A stretch of 16,134 nucleotides of DNA from assembly GCA_024691465.1 (NCBI GenBank), contig JAILNO010000046.1, positions 1-16,134 on the forward strand. Reading direction: 5' to 3'. Below are positions 1 to 8,160 of the stretch, piece after piece (the stretch's first letter is position 1; each line of letters opens with the position of its first letter). Source of the stretch: Pseudobutyrivibrio sp. GTDB taxonomy: Bacteria; Bacillota_A; Clostridia; Lachnospirales; Lachnospiraceae. Both the position numbers and the translations under genes were made by a program. Below the pieces are notes generated by a model, which was not told the DNA's origin, made no database searches, and was given only the letters and a program-made list of their open reading frames with translations.

Positions 1-755
1 CCTAATCCACCGGCAGCTCCAGCTCCCTCTATGCTATCGCAATCTACATTGAATTGTTCTTTTATAACATCTCTGTAATTGCACATGCCCTCTTCTAGTA
101 TGTCTATATCATCTGCGCTTAATCCCTTTTGAGGACCATAGGTATATGTAGCTCCATTTGGCCCACAGAGGGGATTCTTTACATCGCACATAACAGTGAT
201 TGTACATTCCTTAATACGAGTATCCATACAACTAGTATCAATAGTGGCTACATTAATTAGATCTCTACCGATACCCTCTAATTCATGACCCTCGTTATCG
301 AAGAACCTAATTCCAAGAGCTCTGGCACATCCCATACCACCATCATTAGTAGCTGAACCACCGATAGCTATATATATATTCCTGTAACCCTTATTAATAG
401 CATCTAATATTAATTCACCCGTTCCGTATGTGGTGGTGTCCATAGGATTGCGATACTGTGTTGGCACAAGGGGCAGTCCCGAAGCTGTAGCCATTTCTAT
501 TATGGCACAATCCCTAAATACTCCGTAGCTGGCGTCCACTTCATTCCACAGAGGGTCCTTTACTTTCCTACTTAATAACTGTCCATTCTCGGCCTTAATT
601 ACGGCATCGACTGTACCCTCTCCTCCATCGGCTACAGGTACACCCATGACTTCGCAGTCACCAAAGACCTCATTAGCTGCTTTTGATAATAATTCAATTG
701 TCTTTTCACTTGTTATACTTCCCTTAAAAGAGTCAGAAGCAAATAGCATTTTCAT
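1..755 (-). CDS. Glycerate kinase, GlxK/GarK family (C-terminus beyond window)
   Basis: ATP-dependent kinase that phosphorylates D-glycerate, in the GlxK/GarK family usually to 2-phosphoglycerate, feeding lower glycolysis. I translated it by hand on the minus strand from the ATG at 755. It begins MKMLFASDSFKGSIT, the family's N-terminal signature, followed by VADGGEGTVDA, an ATASGLPLV segment, GGSATNDGGMG and, near the cut, GAGAAGGLG. About 251 codons are visible of a family length near 380, so roughly the last third lies outside the window. An AGAGGATT ribosome binding site overlaps the end of the upstream kinase gene, 12 bases away, so it is translated as the next cistron of the same operon. 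It pairs functionally with the GarR-like reductase encoded at 12751-13644. Family is clear; the phosphorylated position (2 or 3) is inferred from the family. Confidence 0.93.
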   Translation of the reverse strand, partial: MKMLFASDSFKGSITSEKTIELLSKAANEVFGDCEVMGVPVADGGEGTVDAVIKAENGQLLSRKVKDPLWNEVDASYGVFRDCAIIEMATASGLPLVPTQYRNPMDTTTYGTGELILDAINKGYRNIYIAIGGSATNDGGMGCARALGIRFFDNEGHELEGIGRDLINVATIDTSCMDTRIKECTITVMCDVKNPLCGPNGATYTYGPQKGLSADDIDILEEGMCNYRDVIKEQFNVDCDSIEGAGAAGGL

Positions 756-767
756 ATAAGTAATCCT

Positions 768-1790
768 CTATCTTTGAACTCTTCCGTTACCATTTCCTGA
801 CATTAAGACCATCACCTCTTGCTCAGAAATCAGATTATAATCTTCTTCTATTGTATGCTTTAAGCAGGAAGCTGCAACAGCAAATTCAATAGATGTTTGA
901 GGATTCATCCCCTTAAGCAATGCATGAATCAATGCACCTCCAAAGCTATCTCCTCCACCTACTCTATCTATAATATTGATTGTATATTCCTTGGAAAAGT
1001 ATGCCTTTTGGCCATCATATAGCATCCCTGCCCACTTGTTTACAGAAGCAGAGAGACTGCTTCTAAGGGTAATGGCTACCTTTTTACATCCATATATGTC
1101 ACATATCTGTTTGGCAACACTTATGTATCCTTCCTTTGACAGTTGACCAGACTCTATATCTGTGCCCTCAGCAGTAATTCCAAACACATCTGCTGCATCT
1201 TCCTCGTTAGCTATGCATAGATCCACATAAGGAATCAAGCGCTTCATAACATCCTTAGCCTTCTCCTTGGACCATAGCTTCTTCCTGTAATTCAGATCGC
1301 AGCTAATAGTGACTCCTCGCTCTCTTGCAGCTCTGCAAGCCTCCAGGCATATATCTGGCAGATTATCGCTAATAGCTGGAGTTATTCCTGTCCAATGAAA
1401 CCAGTCGGCTCCCATGAATACTTCATGCCAAGGATACTCATCACTAGTAGATAGAGCTATTGCCGAGTGTGCTCTATCATATATAACCTTAGAGGGTCTT
1501 TGGGAAGCACCTTTTTCGACATAATAAATTCCAAGCCTTTCTCCGCCTCGAATCACATAATCTGTATGTACTCCGTATTTACGTAATGAATTAATGCAAG
1601 CCTGCCCCACCTCATGCATTGGAACCTTGCTTACAAAGTAGGACTCATCTCCATATTGAGCAAGAGAAACTGCTACATTAGCCTCCCCGCCTGCATAGCT
1701 GGCAGCAAAAGTATCAGCTTGCACAATCCTCCTATATCCCTCTGGATTTAGACGTAACATTATTTCACCAAATGTAATTACCCTCGCCAT
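768..1790 (-). CDS. PfkB-family 2-keto-3-deoxy-sugar-acid kinase
   Basis: Ribokinase-fold kinase, probably phosphorylating 2-keto-3-deoxy-galactonate and/or -gluconate at C6 in the cytoplasm. Numbering from the ATG at 1790 gives 340 residues: N-terminal substrate motif GGEANVA at 34-40, a YYVEKG..QRPS..IYDRAHSA block at 89-110 typical of KDG kinases (the arginines contact the sugar-acid carboxylate in that family), and DRVGGGDSFGG at 275-285 with catalytic Asp281. A GTG three codons upstream (1799) is possible, but AAGGGTG sits six bases before the ATG, which I prefer. It lies 11 bases after the zinc dehydrogenase and 12 before glycerate kinase. E. coli uses the unrelated DgoK for this step; here a PfkB protein takes its place. 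C4 specificity (galacto or gluco) cannot be read from sequence. Confidence 0.88.
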   Translation of the reverse strand: MARVITFGEIMLRLNPEGYRRIVQADTFAASYAGGEANVAVSLAQYGDESYFVSKVPMHEVGQACINSLRKYGVHTDYVIRGGERLGIYYVEKGASQRPSKVIYDRAHSAIALSTSDEYPWHEVFMGADWFHWTGITPAISDNLPDICLEACRAARERGVTISCDLNYRKKLWSKEKAKDVMKRLIPYVDLCIANEEDAADVFGITAEGTDIESGQLSKEGYISVAKQICDIYGCKKVAITLRSSLSASVNKWAGMLYDGQKAYFSKEYTINIIDRVGGGDSFGGALIHALLKGMNPQTSIEFAVAASCLKHTIEEDYNLISEQEVMVLMSGNGNGRVQR

Positions 1791-1801
1791 ATTATTCACC
1801 C

Positions 1802-2827
1802 TTATTCGTCCACAACTACTACCTTTATAAGATTATCTTCATGATTCTTAAGTTTCTCAAAATAAGTAATTGCCTCGTCTAGATGTACTACCTTGGAAAT
1901 TAGTGGATCCACATTAAGCTTACCTTGATTAAGTAGATCTACTACCTCCTTAAACTCCTGATATCCATATAGGAATGAGCCATATATGCTAAGCTCTCTA
2001 GTTACCACTTCCTGCATATTAAGTTCAATCATCTTCCTGTTATTGCCGATCCATACTGCCTTACCATTGAGTCGTAGAACAGACATAACCTGCTGCACTG
2101 TAGGGGCTATACCAACAGCCTCAATAGCGCAATCTACACCCATACCACCAGTATTAGCAAGTACCACTTCCTTAGGATCTTCCTTGCCAGGATTGATAAT
2201 CACGTCAGCTCCTAAATTCTTAGCAACCTGAAGCCTATCATCATCCATATCTGATACGAAGATTTTGCCTGCACCTTTTATCTTAGCGCAGACCATAGCA
2301 AGCAAACCGATTGTTCCTGTACCAGCTAAAAATACACTCTTACCCTTCAAATCACCTAAATGCCCCACACCGCGATAGGCCACAGCCAGTGGCTCCATCA
2401 GCGAACCGATTACAGGAGAAACACCAGGCGCTACCTTGAAGCAACACTTCTCTGGCACGCACAGATACTCGGCAAAAGCACCATTCTCCGCAAGTACTCC
2501 ATAAGAGCGCTTATTAAGACACAGATGTACATCTCCCTTCTTGCACATCTCACATTCGCCGCAGAAATTAACAGGATAAACCGCTACTAGATCTCCTATT
2601 TTTAAATCTTTAACTCCCTTTGCACATTCTACTACCTGACCACAGAATTCATGGCCCATTATCATAGGTTCAAGACGACGTCCTGTAAGGCCCTGGTATC
2701 CAGCCACATCGCTACCGCATATACCACAAGCTTTTATCTTAAGCTTGACCTCTCCATCTACAGGAAATACATCTGGAACATCTGTGTAATTTAATTTATT
2801 TGGACCCTCGTATACAATTGCTTTCAT
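1802..2827 (-). CDS. Zinc-dependent medium-chain alcohol/polyol dehydrogenase
   Basis: NAD(P)-dependent MDR dehydrogenase of the sorbitol/threonine/galactitol-phosphate dehydrogenase type, 341 residues. The GroES-like domain carries the catalytic zinc set Cys37 (CGICGSD), His59-Glu60 (MGHE) and Glu145 (MEPLAVA). A structural zinc loop has Cys89, Cys92, Cys95 and Cys103. The Rossmann motif AGTGTIG lies at 168-174 and an acidic Asp193 at the end of the next strand suggests NAD rather than NADP. The start has a clear AAAGGAG site. The gene sits between D-galactonate dehydratase and the sugar-acid kinase, so a hydroxyl oxidation in a sugar, polyol or aldonate is likely. It may feed the galactonate route (for example oxidation of an imported sugar or an epimeric aldonate), but the substrate is unknown. 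Confidence 0.87.
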   Translation of the reverse strand: MKAIVYEGPNKLNYTDVPDVFPVDGEVKLKIKACGICGSDVAGYQGLTGRRLEPMIMGHEFCGQVVECAKGVKDLKIGDLVAVYPVNFCGECEMCKKGDVHLCLNKRSYGVLAENGAFAEYLCVPEKCCFKVAPGVSPVIGSLMEPLAVAYRGVGHLGDLKGKSVFLAGTGTIGLLAMVCAKIKGAGKIFVSDMDDDRLQVAKNLGADVIINPGKEDPKEVVLANTGGMGVDCAIEAVGIAPTVQQVMSVLRLNGKAVWIGNNRKMIELNMQEVVTRELSIYGSFLYGYQEFKEVVDLLNQGKLNVDPLISKVVHLDEAITYFEKLKNHEDNLIKVVVVDE

Positions 2828-2851
2828 AATAACATTCTCCTTTTATCTTAC

Positions 2852-4000
2852 TTACCATTCTGCTACTGAACCATCTGCATGTCTCCAGATAGGATTCTTC
2901 CAACTGTGAGGATTGTTATTCTCCTCTATAACTAAATCCCTGTTGACATCTACCCCAAGTCCAGGCTTGTTCGGTAAGTTTATGAAACCATTATCAAATT
3001 TAAAATCATCCTTGTTATTTACATAATCTAATACGCTCTTTCCTACATTATAATGAATACCCATGCTTTGTTCTTGTATAACAGCATTGTAACATGTTGC
3101 ATCCACATTCAAGCAAGAAGCTAGGGCTATAGGACCTAGAGGACAATGCGGCGCAAGAGCCACATCGAATGCTTCTGCCATGGCAGCTATTTTCTTGACT
3201 TCAGTAATACCTCCAGCATGAGAAAGATCAGGCTGTATTATATCAACACCTCCAGCTGTGAGAAGACGTTTGAAATCATACTTAGTATATAATCTCTCTC
3301 CTGTCGCAATAGGTATATTGCAAGCTGAAGCAATCTCCTTAAATGCCTCCAAATGATCACAAAGTACTGGCTCTTCTATAAACATAGGATCATACTCTTC
3401 TAGCTTTTTGGCAAGTACCTTAGCCATAGGCCTGTGTACTCTACCATGGAAATCAATTGCAATTCCAAAATATTTTCCACAGCTTTCTCTTATGGCCGCG
3501 ACTCTTTCAAGTACAGCATCCAATTTATCGTAGGAATCAATCATCTGTAGTTCTTCTGTGGCATTCATCTTAATAGCAGTAAAGCCCTCTTTTTTCTTTT
3601 CTAAAGCTGCATGTCCCACATCAGATGGCCTGTCTCCGCCTACCCATGAATAAACCTTCATCCTGTCTCTGCAAGAGCCACCCATTAATTCATACACTGG
3701 AACACCTAGTGCTTTGCCCTTAATGTCCCATAGTGCTTGATCTATCCCCGCCAGAGCACTCATCATCACTCCACCGCCACGATAGAACCCAGCCCTATAT
3801 ATGGTTGCAGAAATATCTTCGATTCTAGCAGGATTATTACCAATCAAATACGGCTTATACTCCTGTACACAAGCCAGGACTGTAGAGCAATGCCCCTCTA
3901 AGACGGCTTCACCCCAACCTGTTATCCCTTCATCGGTAATTATCTCTACGAATCCCCACCTAGGTCGCACTAAGTAGGTATTGACTTCAGTTATCTTCAT
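2852..4000 (-). CDS. dgoD: D-galactonate dehydratase
   Basis: Enolase-superfamily (mandelate racemase group) enzyme that removes water from D-galactonate to give 2-keto-3-deoxy-D-galactonate. At 382 residues it has the length I recall for E. coli DgoD and matches it throughout as remembered: [14 protein letters not shown] region ([11 protein letters not shown], 68-77), SWVGGDRP (118-125), and C-terminal [11 protein letters not shown]. Predicted Mg ligands are Asp183, Glu209 and Glu235; the acid/base pair is His185 (DFHGR) and His285 (APHCPLGP), all at the expected numbering. This is the firmest substrate assignment in the window and anchors operon A to aldonate catabolism. It starts 7 bases after the aldolase stop codon; the ribosome binding site is weak, suggesting translational coupling. 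Confidence 0.95.
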   Translation of the reverse strand: MKITEVNTYLVRPRWGFVEIITDEGITGWGEAVLEGHCSTVLACVQEYKPYLIGNNPARIEDISATIYRAGFYRGGGVMMSALAGIDQALWDIKGKALGVPVYELMGGSCRDRMKVYSWVGGDRPSDVGHAALEKKKEGFTAIKMNATEELQMIDSYDKLDAVLERVAAIRESCGKYFGIAIDFHGRVHRPMAKVLAKKLEEYDPMFIEEPVLCDHLEAFKEIASACNIPIATGERLYTKYDFKRLLTAGGVDIIQPDLSHAGGITEVKKIAAMAEAFDVALAPHCPLGPIALASCLNVDATCYNAVIQEQSMGIHYNVGKSVLDYVNNKDDFKFDNGFINLPNKPGLGVDVNRDLVIEENNNPHSWKNPIWRHADGSVAEW

Positions 4001-4007
4001 ATCTACT

Positions 4008-4637
4008 TTAACCCACTTTTACATTGCTAACTAACTTCTCCACATAGGACCTTGCTCCTACCCAATCATCCTTAGCTACGCACTCTTTAGGTAATATTGC
4101 ATTAGATAGCCCCACACCTATGAATCCATTTTCTAAAAAATGGACGATATTATCAGGAGTTACTCCTCCTATAGCAATATAATCTGTTCCATCAAGTGGC
4201 GACTTCAGACTCTTAATATACCCATCTGGCAAATTGCCTGCTGGAAACAGCTTCAATATCTTATATCCATATTTATAACATAGTCCCACATCAGATGGAG
4301 TCATTACTCCAGGGATTAGAGGTATATTACCTTTATGACAATAGCTTAATATTTCGATATCAGTTGATGGTGTAAGCAGAAACTGTGCTCCAGCGCTTAT
4401 AGCACTATCGACTCTTTCTATTGTTATAGCAGTTCCGGCACCAATATATACATCATCCCCAAAGTATTTTCTAAGCATACTTATCTGCTGGCATGCATTT
4501 GGTGAATTCATTGCTACCTCAAAGAAACTAATTCCTCCATCTACAATTGCCTTAGCATAAGGAATAGTTTTTTCCATTGGCACATTTCTCATTATGGCCA
4601 ATATGGGATTCTCCCTAACAATTTGCTGAATATCCAT
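4008..4637 (-). CDS. KDPG/KDPGal aldolase (class I)
   Basis: Schiff-base aldolase of the Eda/DgoA family, 209 residues, splitting 2-keto-3-deoxy-6-phospho-galactonate (or -gluconate) to pyruvate and glyceraldehyde 3-phosphate. Visible motifs are Arg17 in AIMRNVP, Glu40 in FFEVAMNSP (catalytic Glu), GAGTAIT (67-73), LLTPSTD (88-93), the Schiff-base Lys129 in ILKLFPAG, and the phosphate-binding AIGGVTPDN. With the adjacent dgoD the DgoA-type reaction (KDPGal) is the best inference. It follows the second permease gene by 20 bases and precedes dgoD by 7. Galacto versus gluco preference cannot be fixed from the sequence. In related galactarate loci a different, class II aldolase (GarL) makes tartronate semialdehyde; none is present here. 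Confidence 0.9.
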   Translation of the reverse strand: MDIQQIVRENPILAIMRNVPMEKTIPYAKAIVDGGISFFEVAMNSPNACQQISMLRKYFGDDVYIGAGTAITIERVDSAISAGAQFLLTPSTDIEILSYCHKGNIPLIPGVMTPSDVGLCYKYGYKILKLFPAGNLPDGYIKSLKSPLDGTDYIAIGGVTPDNIVHFLENGFIGVGLSNAILPKECVAKDDWVGARSYVEKLVSNVKVG

Positions 4638-4657
4638 ATTTCACCGCCTATTGAAAC

Positions 4658-5617
4658 TTAAGCTGCACACTTGCTTCTTCTATACGCTGGTACAGCTTGA
4701 ACCATTAGAACTACTATGAGTAGAATACCAGTAATAATCTGCTGCCACCATGCATTCACATTACCCTGGAGATTAATGATATTTCCTATAATTGCCAGAA
4801 TAAAAACACCATAAATAGTAGTTTCTATTTTGCCAATTCCACCTGCAAGGGAGGTACCACCAATTGCTACTGCTGCAATTGCATCCATCTCCCATCCATT
4901 ACATGCAACAGGCTGTCCTGTACCTGCTCTTGACACCAGGATTAGTCCAGCCAGAGATGAAGCGAATCCTGATATCGTATATACGGAAATCTTAATCCAA
5001 TCTATGCGAACGCCCATCATCTTGGCAGCTTCTTCATTACCTCCCACTGCATATATCTGACGTCCGAACTTCGTATAGATAAGGACATAGATAAACACAA
5101 GTGCAAATACTAAGAATATAAGAAATATCAAAGGAAGTGGACCTACAGATATTTTAGCAATATCAGGTAACCATTCCTTTGGTGTGCCTGAGATGTGCAT
5201 TGTCTCTCCATTGGTCATAACAAGTGAGATACCCCTGGCTATCAGCTGAACGCCTAATGATGAAATAATAGGGGCTACTCCCATTTTTGCTATAATGAAT
5301 CCGTTAGCAAATCCGAAAAATGTTCCAATCAAAAGAGGAAGAAATAGGATTATCAAAGGATTCTCTGTAATGCTTAAGTATGCAGAAATAACTGAGATCA
5401 TGGAGCAAATCGCTCCAACTGAAAGATCTATTCCTCCTGTTAGAATTACCATTGTCATTGCAACCGCTATAAGGCCAATCATAGAATTCTGTCTAAGAAG
5501 ATTATATATATTAGCCCCAGTGCACATGCCAGGATAATGAAGTGACGCCAAAATAAAAATTATTATCAGTGCAATTAAAGCACTTCTTTTCATAAAAAAT
5601 GTCTTTATATTAGCCAT
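4658..5617 (-). CDS. Sugar ABC transporter permease (RbsC/YjfF-like)
   Basis: Inner-membrane permease of the ribose/galactofuranose-type ABC family, 319 residues with many hydrophobic helices, for example at roughly 12-28, 46-60, 88-110, 160-180, 210-228 and 280-310. It has the family motifs TGGIDLSVGA (about 60-70) and EMDAIAAVAIGGTSLAGG, the cytoplasmic coupling region preceded by GGNEEAAKMMGVR. It is the second of two different permeases in the operon, in the same order as ytfT-yjfF of E. coli, so the transporter is probably a heterodimer of permeases. It starts 11 bases after the first permease gene. Substrate is inferred from the binding protein and the catabolic genes downstream. Confidence 0.9.
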   Translation of the reverse strand: MANIKTFFMKRSALIALIIIFILASLHYPGMCTGANIYNLLRQNSMIGLIAVAMTMVILTGGIDLSVGAICSMISVISAYLSITENPLIILFLPLLIGTFFGFANGFIIAKMGVAPIISSLGVQLIARGISLVMTNGETMHISGTPKEWLPDIAKISVGPLPLIFLIFLVFALVFIYVLIYTKFGRQIYAVGGNEEAAKMMGVRIDWIKISVYTISGFASSLAGLILVSRAGTGQPVACNGWEMDAIAAVAIGGTSLAGGIGKIETTIYGVFILAIIGNIINLQGNVNAWWQQIITGILLIVVLMVQAVPAYRRSKCAA

Positions 5618-5628
5618 ATTCTTTGCCC

Positions 5629-6582
5629 CTAACGTTTCTTTTCCTGCTGGATATATACTGCAATTATGATTATTAGTCCCTTTAATACTCGTGCATAAGC
5701 ATAGTGAATATTATTCATATTGATAGTTATCGTTATAAGCTGAATAATCATAGCGCTTATAACTGTAGTCAATATCTTAGCCTTGCCACCAGCCATGGAA
5801 GTACCTCCTATGGCAACAGCTGCAATGGCATCCATCTCAGCAAGGGCACCTAAATTAGTAGGATCTGCTGCACTTGTTCTAGAGGATACCAGTAATCCTG
5901 CTATGGCTGCTATGAATGCACTAATGCTGTATACCCATATCTGTACTTTTACTGTTCTAATACCACATAATTTAGCAGCTTTAGGATTCTCTCCTATGGC
6001 CTGGACTTGATAGCCAAAGACTGTCTTTTTCACTATGAAGACCGTACATATTACAAACAGAATCTCAATAATAAATTGAATCGGTACATTGCCAGGAAGC
6101 CTCATAATACCTACCTCATTAAAAGGAGTATTAGAGAAAGATAGAATCTTACCATTGGCAATGAGCTGTGTGAGCCCTCTAGCTATAATATAGGTTGTCA
6201 AAGTAACAATGATTGGTTGCATATTAAATACAGAAATCATGAAACCATTAAATGCTCCAAACAACACTGAGACTAGAATAGCTAGGAATATGCCAAGAGC
6301 CAAGCTCTTCGGAAACATAGGATATATTCCATTCATTATTACTGCATTAATGCCTGCTGCTAGAGCCATTACTGATCCAACAGAGACATCGATACCACCA
6401 CTGGAGATTACATAAAGCATTCCAAGTGAAGTGATTATAATTGGAAATGATTGAATCAGAAGATTCCACATGGTATTAATATCAAGGAAATTTTTATTTG
6501 TAATAGCATTTATCAATATAAGAATGATAAAGGCGATTACAGCGCCATATTTCTTTATATATTCTCCCTTAGCTTCACTCAT
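5629..6582 (-). CDS. Sugar ABC transporter permease (RbsC/YtfT-like)
   Basis: First of the two RbsC-family permeases, 317 residues from the ATG at 6582. I chose this start over a longer in-frame one at 6615 because GGAGG sits about seven bases upstream and the ATG overlaps the ATPase stop codon (ATGAGTGA), a standard coupled junction. Motifs: SSGGIDVSVGSVMALAAG, GENPKAAKLCGIR and EMDAIAAVAIGGTSMAGG near the cytoplasmic coupling loop. About eight hydrophobic segments are visible. It shares the EMDAIAAVAIGGTS block with the next gene but is otherwise clearly divergent, consistent with a heteromeric YtfT/YjfF-like channel and not a recent duplication. Confidence 0.9.
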   Translation of the reverse strand: MSEAKGEYIKKYGAVIAFIILILINAITNKNFLDINTMWNLLIQSFPIIITSLGMLYVISSGGIDVSVGSVMALAAGINAVIMNGIYPMFPKSLALGIFLAILVSVLFGAFNGFMISVFNMQPIIVTLTTYIIARGLTQLIANGKILSFSNTPFNEVGIMRLPGNVPIQFIIEILFVICTVFIVKKTVFGYQVQAIGENPKAAKLCGIRTVKVQIWVYSISAFIAAIAGLLVSSRTSAADPTNLGALAEMDAIAAVAIGGTSMAGGKAKILTTVISAMIIQLITITINMNNIHYAYARVLKGLIIIIAVYIQQEKKR

Positions 6583-8101
6583 TTTCTGCCTCCATTTCAT
6601 TGCCATTCTTAGCAAAATGTTTCATGAGGTTTTCTCCTGTTATCTCATCACTGTATAGTTCAGCAACGTTTTGACCATCCCTGAATACCACGACTCTATA
6701 GCAGTTACGGATTAATTCCTCTATCTCTGATGAGATATATAAAACACTAATTCCATCCTCAGAAAACTGTCTAATTAAGGCTTCAATCTCGGCCTTGGCA
6801 CCTAGATCAATACCTCTTGTTGGTTCGTCTAGAATAATTAGCTTAGGCTTCATTGATAACCATCTGCCAAGTAACACCTTCTGCTGATTACCACCAGATA
6901 ATTTACAAATTAATGTATCAGGTGATGGTGTCTTGATTCGAATAGAGTTAATGTATTTATCTACTATCTCATTTTGCTTGCGTCTATTAATTACTCCAAA
7001 ACGGGATATCTGTGATAGTGCAGTAATTGTCATATTATCTTTCACTGACATGTTAGGGAATATTCCCTCTACTTTTCTATCCTCAGAACAATATGCAAAT
7101 CCTAGATCTATTGCACCCTTTGGAGACTTAATCCTAATTGGTGTTCCTTCTACTTCACATTCACCGGTGTAGGAATTGTCACAGCCGAATACTACTTTTG
7201 CAAACTCCGACTTACCCGCTCCTAATAAACCGGCAATACCTACCACCTCACCAGGATTAATATTTATTGATATTCCATGTAGTTTTACACGATTATCAAT
7301 ATTTTCTGTCTTAAGAACTGGTATATTATCAGGCTTCTCAATATATTGACCCACTGACCTCTTTAATACATTACTTGCATCTCGACCAATCATTTTAGAA
7401 ACCATCTCAAGTCTACTAATCTTGTCGATATCATAGCAGCCTTCTAGTTTTCCATCCTTTAAGATAGTGGCCCTATCACATATTGTATAAATCTCATCTA
7501 ACTTGTGGCTTATGAATATAATTGACATTCCATTGGCCACTAGAGCTCTCATCTTTTCAAACATTACCTGTATCTCATCATCTGCTAGAGATGATGTAGG
7601 TTCATCCATAATTAGAAGCTTAGCTTTCTGTGAGATAGATCTGGTAACTGCTATCATCTGCTGGATAGCTGTGGAATACTCAGCCAGATCCTTAGTTACA
7701 TCTATATCTATCCCATTTTCCATAAGAAGTTCCCTGGCTTGATCACGCATGGTCTTCCAATCAATTCCAAAGGCATTCTTAGGCTCATTTCCTATAAATA
7801 TATTCTCTGCCACTGAAATATGAGGAATCAAATTAATCTCCTGATAGATTGTGCTGATTCCAGCCAACTGTGAATCTAGAGGTTCATGAAAGTTACATTC
7901 TTTACCATCAAAAATTATGGTTCCAGAATCCTTTCCATATAAACCAGTAAGCACCTTTATAAGAGTAGATTTTCCTGCGCCATTTTCTCCCATTAAAGCA
8001 TGAATCTCTCCTTTTCTCACAGAGAAATCCACATGATCAAGAGCATGAACCCCAGTAAACCATTTGTCTATTTGTTTTAATTCAAGTAGATTATTTTCCA
8101 T
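6575..8101 (-). CDS. Sugar ABC transporter ATPase with two nucleotide-binding domains (RbsA/YtfR-like)
   Basis: Tandem ATPase of 508 residues energising the two permeases. The first domain has Walker A GENGAGKST (38-46), the Q-loop IYQEINLIP, a degenerate signature (YSTAIQQM) and Walker B LLIMDEPTSSL (162-172) followed by FISHK. The second domain has an altered Walker A (GLLGAGKSE), a canonical LSGGNQQKVLLGRWL signature and LIILDEPTRGIDLG. This split of intact and degenerate motifs is normal for the RbsA/XylG/YtfR family. It is separated from the binding-protein gene by 59 bases containing a hairpin, and overlaps the following permease by 8 bases. Confidence 0.94.
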   Translation of the reverse strand: MENNLLELKQIDKWFTGVHALDHVDFSVRKGEIHALMGENGAGKSTLIKVLTGLYGKDSGTIIFDGKECNFHEPLDSQLAGISTIYQEINLIPHISVAENIFIGNEPKNAFGIDWKTMRDQARELLMENGIDIDVTKDLAEYSTAIQQMIAVTRSISQKAKLLIMDEPTSSLADDEIQVMFEKMRALVANGMSIIFISHKLDEIYTICDRATILKDGKLEGCYDIDKISRLEMVSKMIGRDASNVLKRSVGQYIEKPDNIPVLKTENIDNRVKLHGISININPGEVVGIAGLLGAGKSEFAKVVFGCDNSYTGECEVEGTPIRIKSPKGAIDLGFAYCSEDRKVEGIFPNMSVKDNMTITALSQISRFGVINRRKQNEIVDKYINSIRIKTPSPDTLICKLSGGNQQKVLLGRWLSMKPKLIILDEPTRGIDLGAKAEIEALIRQFSEDGISVLYISSEIEELIRNCYRVVVFRDGQNVAELYSDEITGENLMKHFAKNGNEMEAENE

Positions 8102-8122
8102 ATCTTATCCCTTGTCTAAATA

Positions 8123-8144
8123 GGGAGGAGCATAAACTCCTCCC
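8123..8144 (-). other. Intercistronic hairpin between binding-protein and ATPase genes
   Basis: GGGAGGAG/CTCCTCCC stem of 8 bases with a six-base loop, in the 59-base gap. On the transcribed strand no strong U-tract follows, so it is more likely an RNA-stabilising or partly attenuating structure that raises binding-protein mRNA relative to the membrane components than a full terminator. Confidence 0.6.
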
Positions 8145-8160
8145 ATATCTTTTTTAGAAA

